From positions 1 through 64,000 of the forward strand of contig SJRY01000137.1 of the NCBI GenBank assembly GCA_011319805.1: a stretch of 64,000 bases of DNA, written 5' to 3'. A program made the position numbers and the translations under genes. The notes under the pieces were generated by a model. It was not told the DNA's origin, ran no database searches, and saw only the letters and a list, made by a program, of their open reading frames with translations. Source of the stretch: Macrocybe gigantea. Taxonomy: Eukaryota > Basidiomycota > Agaricomycetes > Agaricales > Callistosporiaceae. Shown here in pieces: positions 22,704 to 32,631 of this stretch (the stretch's first letter is position 1; each line of letters starts with the position of its first letter).

Positions 22704-25211
22704 TTACCTCCCCGCGCCCTGTTTCTTCGAGTTCTCGTAGCATTCCAGGGTGACGCTCGCCAAAAAGCCGGGTATGCATTGCTCGTTTTCGATCCAGTAG
22801 TGCATGAGGTTCGGCAAGTCCTGCGGCCCTCCTTCGCCTTGAGCGACGAGCTGCATCCGCACGCTCTGGCCTTCGCCGCCCGACTTGGCGTTGATGGGCT
22901 GAAAAACGAACGAGGCGCAGAGGTCGTAGATGGACGTCACACGAATTTGGCCGTTTGGATAGAACGCCAGCTTCACGCCAAGTATAGACGCGATGGCCTC
23001 TCGGAACTCGGCACTCTTGGACGAAAAGATCTGTCATGGTGAGATCAATCCAAGTGAAGGAACACAAAACCCAGGCAAATATTCACCTGTTGTAGCCTAA
23101 GCAGCCGCTTTTCCTTCTGTTTCACGACATCTTCCAGATCTTGTTTTTCCCTATTCACGAGCTCCCAACTCTCCCTTGGCACCAGCTCCTCATTGCCATC
23201 GCCTGGCCCTCCTTGGCCACCAGTACGGGCTCCGCCCTCCTCCAGCTCCTTCAATCTCTTTATCAACGCTTCGTTCTCGCTCTTCAGCCTGTCCATGGCA
23301 GCCTGGCGCAGATCGAACCACTGCTGTTCCGGATTGTCCTTGAACGAGAGGACGCGCGTGTTCGAAGGAACGTGTCGTCCGCCCGCGATCTCCCCGCCCA
23401 GCTCGAAGAGAGACTGTTCGAGCTCATCAATCTTTTCTAGATGAGCCTTGGACTCCGACTCGGCCGACTCGAGGGCTGTGTGGAAGTCGTTGAATTTTTG
23501 GCACTGCGTCTGATGATGAAAACATACGCCAACCTTGTTGCATCTGCTCCTTTTCAGCCTTTATTACTTTGATCTGGGCTGCAAGCTCCTCTCGTGTGCG
23601 GCCATGACCAAGCGTCAGAGAATCGCCTCCAAGAGTGTCGATTTCGCGCGCTAGTTGGTCGTTCGTGGTCTTGTATTCTTCTAACAGAACTTCAAGCTGC
23701 TCTATCCGTTTCGTCTGCGCCTCTTTAATCAAGGTTTCATCCTCGTTTGCGTGCTCCGCATTGAAGCTGGCCTGTTCCAAGATTCACGCGGGGTAAGGAC
23801 TTGACCGTGGTCAGAAAGACTCACAATGAGCGTCCGCAGGAATCCGACTTCCCGCTCAGCGATGATAGCACGTTGTTCCTTGCGACTAATTTGATCCTTT
23901 AGTGCACGTAGATCGCTTTCGAGCTTTTCCATTTTCTCGCGCATTTCGGCTTCTAGAGCCTCAAGACTGCTGAGTTCTGCCTCGCGCCGACGGAGCAAAG
24001 CCACTGTGGAGCCGTGTTCTTCTAGTAACCGCGCGTGGGCGAGACGAAGGTCGGAAAGATTCCGCGTAATGGACACCGGTGTCTCTGATGGAGTCGATGA
24101 CTCCGCCATATTTTCTTTCGCCCTGATGTTGAAACTACTGAACGGTCTCGACAGAGAAAAAGGAGGCAAAGTAACATACCATGCTTCTCTTTCGCATCTC
24201 CCCGCAAGAACCTCAGCTTCTAGCTTCACGACCTTCTCTCTTAGCTCCTCCATCATCTTCACCTTTCTCTCGAGACCCCTCTTTTCCTCCCTCAGGACCT
24301 CTACACTCGTGTTTCGTTCCCTTAAAATGGTCACTTCCGACGTCAGCTTGGCATTCGCCGATTCCAATGACCGGAGGTAACTAGCTTGACGGTGGAGCTC
24401 TTCCCGAACGACTCTCATGGATTCTGCTTCTGTGTATTTCCTCTCTAGCGTGTCCTGTACGGAGCTAAGCTCGTCAAACTGCTCCCGCAGTTCCTCAATC
24501 GTCCTGCCTCGCTCTGAAGCCAGCTGCTTCGTCTGCGCTAGTTCTTCTTCCAGGTAGTGCAACTGGTGTGATATAGTGGCAAATTGGGATTTCTGAGCGG
24601 CGATAGTCTGGGCTGTGTTCCGCGAGAGTGTGGAATGGGCGTCTTGCAAATCTACGTGCTCTTCCCGGAGGATAGATAGTGAATCTCGGAGGGCGCGTAG
24701 TTCTTGATCACTCCTTCGCTGTGCAACACGATGTATCAGATGCTCTGCAGAACAAAGGGAGGACACGGATTGACCTTCTCGTCCTCGTATTCAGCTCGTT
24801 CCTTCTCCTTCTCCTCCCTCTCCTCCTTCTCCCTATCTGCAAACCACCGCCGGTCTCTCTCTAACCGCTCAGTAATAAGCTCCTTCTCTCTGAGTTTTGT
24901 TTCCAGCTCCATCTTCGTTGTTTGAGCAGCAACGAGCTTTCGTTCGAGGTTCGCCTGTGCCATAGTCGACGAGAGAACCTGGGAACGCTGCTGGCGTTTC
25001 GCCGTCGAGAGTTTAGGATCTGCATGTCAAACTCTTGATAAATCCACCCCTTGCGTGCACAAAGGTGCAGAGCTCGATACGTGAATCCACACTGACCTCG
25101 CTCAAGTTCTGCAGCCAGCGAGTCGCGCTTCGTCGCCGTCGACGGAGTAGGCGCAAACGGGTTATACGATGTCGACCTATCCAAAGGCGTTGAAAACTTG
25201 TCCCTTTCCAT
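22704..25211 (-). CDS. MAD1: Spindle assembly checkpoint protein MAD1
   Basis: Seven exons (25097-25211, 24775-25019, 24180-24718, 23825-24122, 23568-23771, 23087-23509, 22704-23030) encode 716 aa, close to the usual 700-750. Almost all of it is predicted coiled coil (REKEEREEKEKERAEYEDEK and similar heptads). The family signature TRVLSFKDNPEQQWFDLRQ lies about residue 495, and the globular C-terminal domain (SKSAEFREAIASILGVKLAF onward) closes the protein. Mad1 anchors Mad2 at unattached kinetochores and nuclear pores and so starts the metaphase checkpoint. The exon 5/6 junction is the least certain: frame continuity requires a 58-nt intron with donor GTAATA inside a coiled-coil segment. The start lies 142 bp from the divergent DUF262 gene, implying a shared promoter. 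Confidence 0.92.
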
Positions 25212-25353
25212 CTTAAATGCGCGACGGTGGGGACAATGGACGACAACAAAGGACGACGCGGAGGATTATTGATACCTATTTGTGCAGCCGCTGTCGACTC
25301 CGTTCAGGGACCCTCGCCTTTAGTTGCACGCCATTTTTTTTTCCTTCTGCGTC
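25212..25353. promoter_or_regulatory. Shared divergent promoter, MAD1 / DUF262
   Basis: The 142 bp between the MAD1 ATG (25211, minus) and the DUF262 ATG (25354, plus) must hold both promoters. A T-tract (25334-25342) lies just before the plus-strand start. I see no clear TATA box in either direction. Confidence 0.5.
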
Positions 25354-27204
25354 ATGTACTCTGACGACAGCTCCGAGCTCACTGGCATCGAGTCAGACGA
25401 CGATTACCAAGGATCAACACAGAAATCGGCAAAGAATGTCCGCAAGCACGATGGATATCGCATAAAAAATGCGCTCAAGCCACCGCGAGCAACGACCTAT
25501 ACCGCCGCGGCTCTGCACGGTGAGTGGGCGTGTATCAAGTTCCTGTGACGTGCTTTATCACTGATCTTGTCTTTTAGACCAGATCGTCAATGCAGACATC
25601 GACCTTGAGCCCGAGTATCAACGAGGTATGCCCTCCAAGCCTACTGAGGACGGCGTCCGATAGCTCAACGTTATCTTCGTTGTAGACGTTGTCTGGCCAG
25701 ACACGAAACAAATTGGACTCATAGACTCTATTTTCCGCAATTTCTACATTCCTCCAGTCATCTTCGGTATGCGGCACACTGCGTTTTCGTCAGGGACAAT
25801 ATTCATCGCGTTTTCTTCATACACGTGTTCCCCCAGCCACGAAAATATCTGATGATGGAACAGAGGCAAAAACATGCATAGATGGGAAACAGCGTCTAAC
25901 TTCAATACGAAAGTGCGTGTTTTCATCATGTTTATCATGTATAGTCATTTTACGCGCTTCTCTTCATCTTTACCAGATTTATGGATGGAGTAGTGAGCTC
26001 AATTATCTTTCCAACTCTTTTTTATCTCCCTTTACATCCTATTGCATTTGCAGATACCGCGTGAGTTTTGTCAGCTAGCCCGCTTTTGCTGATGTTTACT
26101 GACCAGAACTCTCGTCCCCTCACAGACAAAGACCCGTACGTCTTGCAACGCACTCCCGTTCGCGTATAATTTATACTCGCTCACAGATCGACAGGCGAGA
26201 AATTATGGTATAAGGATGATCCTGTGCCCGCCTCAAAGTCACGGCCGAGGAAGATCCTTCCGGATAAACTGAAACGTGCCTTTGCGAACAAGCAGATTGT
26301 CTGCGTAGAGTATCAAGACATCACAGGAAACGATGAACGAGAAATCTTCCAGGTGTGTCAAGTCGATGGATACTTGCTCCTCTTGTCCCTGACCGCTCAA
26401 ACAGAGGGTTCAACTTGGGATGGCACTCACGCCAGCAGGTTGGTGTTTCATGACGAACGCCAATTTTTGGAGCTAATTAAGGGTGAACTAGAAAAACTGC
26501 AGGTCATAAGCACCCCCCGTGCCGCCTTCATACGCGAAGTACAGTATAAATTTCTCAAAGACGAAAACGGTCTAGGAGGCGAAGCCTTGGAATGGGACCG
26601 CTCCCGCGGGAGCGACTTTCGATGCCTTGCGCAGGCCATCTATTGTATAAATACCTACGGTCCGACGATGAAATCTGCTGGATCTATCGTCAGGCTCGAA
26701 AAGTGGCTGAGCGTCTCCGAACCGTTCCCGCCTTCGCTGCAGGACAAAGTGCACGACACTTTCCGCGTGTTCTCTGAACTCGTGCAGGACCCACAGCTGA
26801 GCCAGTCGTTCAAGAAGCCATCCAAAGTGTCCCCGATCGAGTTCGTGCTCATCAGCCTCCTTGTCGCTGTGCACAAGGATGCTCTAAGCCGCGCCCAACT
26901 CGCCGCTACGATCGCGAAGATGCGCGATGATGTGAGGGATTCACATTTCGATATCCGCATGAACGACCGTGTGGCGAAGACGATGCTGGATTTCATTAAG
27001 AACGTACGAGCTGCTGGGGTGGAAGAGAGCAGCACCAAATCTACAGGCGCGAAGCGGAAGCGGTCCAACAGCGAGGACGATGATGCGGACTACAAGGACG
27101 CATCCGGCTCTGGATCTAATACGAAGCCGAAACCAAAGGCAAAAAAGAGTTCCCCCTCGACACCCGCCACCCTGTGCCCCCTAAAGCACCTGCATCTGCG
27201 TTGA
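25354..27204 (+). CDS. DUF262 (GmrS/ParB-fold) protein
   Basis: Ten exons (25354-25519, 25578-25625, 25686-25766, 25837-25912, 25977-25992, 26054-26060, 26126-26135, 26187-26352, 26405-26438, 26492-27204) give 438 aa. The DUF262 motifs appear only after splicing: EYQRDVVW (about residue 68), IPPVIF, CIDGKQRLTSIRKF, then RVQLGMALTPAEKL. This fold is best known from the S subunit of bacterial GmrSD modification-dependent restriction enzymes and from ParB/sulfiredoxin proteins; basidiomycete versions are uncharacterised. The acidic N-terminus (DDSSELTGIESDDD) and basic KRKRSNSEDDD region suggest a nuclear protein. No HNH nuclease domain is visible. Exons of 16, 7 and 10 nt are needed to keep the IDGKQRL-to-STGEKLWYKDD join in frame. 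The frame stops at 27204, but Pro/Ala/Gln-rich coding potential continues to 27898. Confidence 0.84.
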
Positions 27205-27898
27205 GAGTAGCAGCCGCCTCTGCTGCCACTCTATCGATCCAAAAGCCGATCTCCGCGCTGGGACGGGCGTCGTCACCGCCGTCAGTTCGAAAACCGACAC
27301 CGGTGCCGACACCCGCTTCAACGCCGACGGTTCCCGCCGCACCGACGCCGACCCATGCTGGCCCGTCATCGGACAGGATGGCAGCCCTGCGCGCGGCGAA
27401 GAGCACGGTAGCGGCAGCGGCCACGTCATCGTCGCAGCGCCGTAGGTCGCTGCCCACGCCCCCGCCGCAGCCTCGCGCGGTGCAGCTCCACTCCCAAGCC
27501 CAAGCCTCGTCCTTATCATCAACGCCGCGTGCGCTCGCGCAGCTGCCATCCCCCGCCGCGGGTAAGCCGCCTAGCTCCAGCCAGCTGCAGCAACAGCGGC
27601 CATCACACCTGCCGCAGCCGCCACGCCTACTGCCAACGGGGCCCAAGTCGCTGCAGCCGGTGGACACAGCGCTCATGGCTACGCTCATGCGCGGGGGCAG
27701 CAGCAGTCGCAGCCTCATACGCCCGTGCCGCCACGCCAGCCTGCTTACCGTCCTCAACCGCTTCAGCCACCCCACGTGCCATCGTCCATATCGATGGCGT
27801 CGCCCGCGTCTACGTCCCCGTCGACGCAAGATCCGTGGTCCCACGTGCAGCGGCATCCATCTGGCCTGGCCTCGAATCCCAGAGGGCACCAGCGATGA
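27174..27898 (+). other. Probable low-complexity C-terminal tail of DUF262 protein
   Basis: After the stop at 27204, protein-like Pro/Ser/Ala-rich sequence runs in frame 3 (PPKAPASALRVAAASAATL, SVRKPTPVPTPASTPTVPAA). It then changes to frame 2 (ARGQQQSQPHTPVPPRQPAY, ending NPRGHQR and a TGA at 27896-27898). Each switch would be repaired by one added base, or by unusually short introns (candidates of 38 and 35 nt). I take it as the disordered tail of the upstream gene, with the frame unresolved. Confidence 0.5.
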
Positions 27899-30800
27899 GG
27901 AGCTCGTCCTGTCGCTTGATGTCAGTGTCTGGAGCATCTGAATTTCTCTCGTTTTCTTGTGTTCCTTCTTTTTACCTGTTTTCTCTTCTTATCTCTTATT
28001 TCATTCTTTTCATTACGCATCTCTTCTCCATCTTCCTTCTGTCTTGCCCTTGTCATGACGGCGGAGGTAAGATGCTTCAAGGCAGGGAGGAAGGAGATTC
28101 CATTTGACCAGCATGCCTTCCAAGCCTTCATGATGGTCGCCGCGGACCTAGAGTGACTCGCATTAGGAGCAAATTTAGCGATAAAATCCGAGCAAGCTGA
28201 ATCTAGTTCTTCCGCTCACGGTTGTTCTTTCTCCCTCCCCCTTGCCCATGTCCTTGCCCGTACCCGTTTCCGATTTCCTCGTCTTCTGTTCTTCCTCATT
28301 CCTGCGTTTTCCCCGGTTGCTGGGGCATTTCTAATATATTATGTTTCCTTTCTGTTTTTGCCTTGACCATGACACGAGGTGATGAAAGATTGAAGATCTG
28401 CGTTCCTTGTAGGTCCACCTCACGTCTAGCTCGTCCTTTTTCCCCTTCATTCTAGTGCGAAAAATAATGAAGAACAGAAGGGGAAAAAAACGTAACTGAG
28501 GTTTCTTTCTCGAATAGCTGGGTACGAGAGTGTACGGAATAAAGAAAATGCTAGAAGAAAGCCATTGAATTTTTTTTTTTTTTTTTTTGAGAATACGATG
28601 ACGATAATCGCTTGATGCGCTTTCGGATCGTTGAGCGCCCGTTCTCCAAAGAAGCGGGTCATCTTCGAAGAGAGGACCAGACCCTCTTGATCACTCCCAA
28701 GTGCAACGTCTCCATGTCGCACAGGCCGTGAACGGCGCTACTAGCTTATCAAGAATGGAAAGCATCAGGACGAGGGAGGTGGAGCACGTCGAAGTTGCAC
28801 GAGCTCACTAGGTTCGCCGTTCTCCGAGTTCTGGATCGTCGCTTCCCCGCACGCCGAATATGCCGACGCATCTTTTCATTCACAATTGGAGATATGCTTC
28901 CTGGGCCTTCTCTCGCTCTTGTGCCCTCCCAGGCGTTTTTTACGTGGACATCTCGGCCGCTTTTCCGGGTCTTCGTTTTCATTTCTGACTCGGCTGGCTC
29001 GGTTCATGAGTCTATCCATCTTACGAATACAGGCCGAAGCTGAGTTGGTTTGTGTGTTGAAGGTTCATTCATGATTTAACACCCCAGATTCCTTTGTCGA
29101 CAACGATGCCGTTATCTTGCTAGATGCAGAAAAGTTGAAAAGAAGAAAACAAAACACGAAAGGGTGATCCTGAGGATTATATGGTTAGGTCCAGAAGAGA
29201 GGTTCATAAGGCAGCGTCTTCAATGATCCACCTAGCCCATGACCACGTCACGTATCCTCCAAAAGGGCTAGAGTATCCACATAAAAAAAAACAGGACATG
29301 AACAAAATCTCCCTCGATCATTTTGAATGCTCCACGGCATAATCGTCATGAGCTATCCAGGATAGAGGAGGTGAAGACCGGGCAGGCGGGAAGCCTAGAA
29401 ACTCATGCCTTGGATGCCTCTCCTCTTGGGCCAATCGGTGCAGGGCGCTTGCAAGTGCTCATATGTCTGTGTGTCATCAATCCCTACCTTCTGCCGTGGG
29501 TCGGAGTATGTTGTCGAAAGGTCACGAGGATGCCGTGACCTATGAGCCGAACGGCCGCACGTCACCGAACTTGGATGTGCTTGCACTTTTCATCATGATC
29601 ACAATCATCGCGGCCAGTCGGGGAAAAAGAGCTCATCGATTGTCTTCGTATTTCAAATGACAACGAAAACATATCGAGATGTGGCCAATCGTCTTTTCTT
29701 TTTTGCGCAGCGGGCATTCCGCCGGTTTTCCGAGGACCGTTTCTGCTCGCAAGCGTGTATGAACGCCGGGCCGGAGTTTTGAATGTCGAAAACTCCTTCC
29801 CGCCTTTGCACCCCAGATTTTACGACAACTTAAAGCTAAGCCAGGGTTCCCAAAAGAAAAGAGAAAGGCAAAAACTCAAACACAAAAGAGGCCATCCACC
29901 TTTGGTACCCTTGGAGGTTGGTGCTGGTTTGCCTCAAAGAAAGGCATGGTTTCAGTATTCTAGAATCATGAACCGAAGTAAGGGCAGGTAAGACAAGACT
30001 TCTTCTCCGCTTTCCCTGATGTCCTTCGCCCAGATTCTGTAACCTACATTACGCGAGAGAGGGTAGACCACCCAGAAGCGAACCTCAAATTGTCTGGAAA
30101 GGCTTGCTGGGACAATCAGTCTAAGGGATGGGGACAACATGCGCCGCCGGACCATGTTCATATAGCGGCGAGACATTGTCTTTTGAGTATAGTCAAAACA
30201 GATAAAAAACAAAAGAGGGGAAAAGCACCGGTTGGTCGTTGATTTCGACCCGAAGATAGTGTGATGAGCACAAACAGATTGATCACGCCACTGTCGTTGC
30301 TCAAAGTGAAACCTCCAATGAAGGGTAAGTCTCTGTTTGTATGAATGCGTTTTGAGCTAGCAATGGTTATCACTGAAACCATGCCCTCCCACATATAGCA
30401 GCTTGCAGGCCATATAGGGAGTTGATTACATCCTCCTCGAAGGGTTCGTGTCCTTTGAGTCCGAGCCTGAATTTCTCCACACAGCTCTAGTTCTCTTTTG
30501 TCGCTCTGGGCACTACAAGGGGTTTAAAACGGTACTGTATACCAACCCCCTCCCCCACTCGCCTCATCTATTTTTATGCCATCATCATTACATTTTCAGT
30601 CTGTCGTCGTATTTCTGGGCCTATATGTATCGCCACATATGTTGTTTAAGACGCTAGCTAGTCGAATGATTGCTGTCGTCTTCATTTGACGCACAACAGA
30701 TGACAAGTAACGTGTCAAGATTGGGTTACATAGGGGGATGATTCAATAACGTTAAAGACACGAAGTATGGAACGGCATCTTTTAGAAACAGCGAGCTACG

Positions 30801-31336
30801 TAGAATTGGGGCGCAGAAGGGCGCACGGAACTGGTAATAGTCATTTAACGTGCCTTGCCCCAAATCTGAGCAGTACTGACATGTTGGTTATAGGTCTACG
30901 ACCCTGAAAGATGAGTGGACTTCTCGGAGCCGGCGTTCAATACCATGAGCTACACAAAGGCTATGATGCATTCAAATTCATTGAAATGTGTCGTGGGCAT
31001 TGTCTTATTCTTATCGCGGTTACTCCTACATCTCCCCCTCTTTTTTTTTTCTTTTAGGACTAGCACCGTTCAGCAAATCGAGCGCCAAAGATCCGAGGTG
31101 AGAAAGAGTTATTTAGACATACGGGTCATACATCAGTTGCAATTGTAAGACAGCCCTCAGATGACGAGTGATAGGCACGACGATGCTTGTCGCGTGTTCA
31201 GTCAAGTTGGTCAAACAAAAGATGACGATGATCAATGCGAGACGTCTGAGAACGGGGGCATGTGACAGGCTCAGTTGCGTCATGATCCCGACGCAGAAAC
31301 ATTTCACTGAAATCTCTGACACGTACTGCCATTGTC
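27899..31336. other. Long intergenic region
   Basis: About 3.4 kb without a supported gene on either strand. It holds pyrimidine-rich stretches, a run of 19 T at 28570-28588, and only short open frames lacking domains or splice patterns. The final 200 bases are the presumed promoter of the phosphatidylserine decarboxylase gene. Confidence 0.4.
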
Positions 31337-32407
31337 ATGACCAAGATCCAATTCGAGCCTCAGCTGCCGCACCTGCGCGACCTCTTGCAGCCTGCTTTCT
31401 TCTTTCAGCAGTTTTGTGCCTTTCTCGCTTACTGGTGGGCCAACCTCCGCAGCGAGCGCGTCGGCCACCCGTGCGTCGTTCGCGCGACGGGCGAGATCGT
31501 GCGCGAGCAAGTCCCGCTGCGCCGCCGCGCGTACGACCTGCTGCTGTTCTCCCCGCTACTCGAATGGCTCGACCGCACGCAACTCCTCCGCACCTACCTG
31601 CATCACTGCGCAGATATCTCGGGCGCGTACGAGCGTGATCCGAGGTCCAAGTATGACATCAAGCCGTTCGTCGAGCGATTCGGCATCGACATGGCCTCCT
31701 TCGACCCGCCCGACCCAGAGGCGTACACGTGCTTCAACAATTTTTTCACCCGGCACCTGGCGAAGGGCGCACGACCGCTTCACGGAGCGCCCGACGACGA
31801 CTCCATCCTCGTGTCCTGCGCCGACGCGCGCATCGTCGCGTTCGACTCTGTCCGGCTCACGACCGCATTCTGGATCAAAGGCCACGCGTTCTCGCTAGCT
31901 TCACTGCTCGGCGGGGACGCCGACGCGCGGGAGCTTGCTGAGACTTGGGCCGAAGGCAGCGCCTGTGTGTGCCGTCTCAGCCCGCGGGACTATCATCGGT
32001 ACCACGCGCCCGTGCGAGGGCGGATCAAGTGGCTGCGGCATGTGCCTGGGACGTATTACGGCGTGGATCCTCTCGCCGTGCGGAGCGACATCTCCGTGCT
32101 CGATGCCAATGCGCGCACTGCGCTTGTGCTCGATACAGGGTCTGACGTGTGTGGCGACGTCCTCTTTGTTGCTATCGGCGCGAACGAGGTCGGCAGCGTC
32201 AAGATTGAGCGCACCGTCGGCGATGTGCTAGACAAGGGCGATGAGATCGGCTTATTTCAGTTTGGAGGGAGCTCTATCGTTATCGCGTTTGAGAAGGGAA
32301 GAATCGATTGGGACGAGGACATTCGCGAGGCGAGTTTGCTTGGGTACATGGTCGACGTCAAGGTGCGGGAGAAGATTGGAAGAGTCGTCTGCAAATCAAG
32401 GTTCTGA
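31337..32407 (+). CDS. Phosphatidylserine decarboxylase
   Basis: Intron-free gene encoding 356 aa. The enzyme converts phosphatidylserine to phosphatidylethanolamine and uses a pyruvoyl group made by self-cleavage. The self-processing motif GGSS is near residues 310-313 (Ser312 becomes the pyruvoyl), in the sequence GLFQFGGSSIVIAFEKG. The conserved His lies in DYHRYHAPVRG, and FWIKGHAFSLASLLGG matches the family's substrate-binding segment; CFNNFFTRHL is also typical. There is no mitochondrial presequence, transmembrane anchor or C2 domain, so it is more like the short cytosolic or endomembrane fungal forms than the mitochondrial Psd1. The coding region is GC-rich with strong bias to G/C third positions. 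Its stop lies only 23 bp before a tRNA-Met gene on the same strand. Confidence 0.95.
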   Translation: MTKIQFEPQLPHLRDLLQPAFFFQQFCAFLAYWWANLRSERVGHPCVVRATGEIVREQVPLRRRAYDLLLFSPLLEWLDRTQLLRTYLHHCADISGAYERDPRSKYDIKPFVERFGIDMASFDPPDPEAYTCFNNFFTRHLAKGARPLHGAPDDDSILVSCADARIVAFDSVRLTTAFWIKGHAFSLASLLGGDADARELAETWAEGSACVCRLSPRDYHRYHAPVRGRIKWLRHVPGTYYGVDPLAVRSDISVLDANARTALVLDTGSDVCGDVLFVAIGANEVGSVKIERTVGDVLDKGDEIGLFQFGGSSIVIAFEKGRIDWDEDIREASLLGYMVDVKVREKIGRVVCKSRF

Positions 32408-32430
32408 AGATCATAATTATAAGGAACGTG

Positions 32431-32530
32431 GCCCTCTTGGCTCAGTTGGCTAGAGCGCAGGTCTCATAGAAATATGATCCATCTAAGATGGGAAATCCTG
32501 AGGTCGCAAGTTCGAGCCTTGCAGAGGGCA
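32431..32530 (+). tRNA. tRNA-Met (CAT), with intron
   Basis: Acceptor GCCCTCT pairs with AGAGGGC; D-arm, anticodon arm with loop CTCATAA, and T-arm GCAAGTTCGAGCCTTGC follow. The anticodon CAT is at 32465-32467. A 26-nt intron (32469-32494) sits one base 3' of the anticodon, the canonical place. The T-loop begins TTCGAG, and the anticodon stem keeps the U-U mismatch typical of elongator tRNA-Met, so this is the elongator form. Confidence 0.93.
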
Positions 32531-32631
32531 TATATTTTTGTTTTTCATCACTACGGTCGCATGTCTGATTATCACATTTGTTTAACAATAGTCGCAGTGG
32601 GTAACGTGAGCTATACAGTATAAAAGGCGAA

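Noticed and set aside
23510..23567. Explaining the MAD1 exon 5/6 frame change as a missing base
   Set aside because: The needed shift is the opposite of a one-base insertion, and a 58-nt GT-AG intron restores the frame with coiled coil on both sides.
27116..27937. 273-codon minus-strand open frame
   Set aside because: It is the complement of the Pro/Ala-rich tail of the DUF262 gene; Arg/Gly-rich composition is a shadow effect.
28570..28588. Run of 19 T as a Pol III terminator or poly(A) insertion
   Set aside because: No tRNA-like or retroposed sequence adjoins it; simple homopolymer tracts are common in intergenic DNA.
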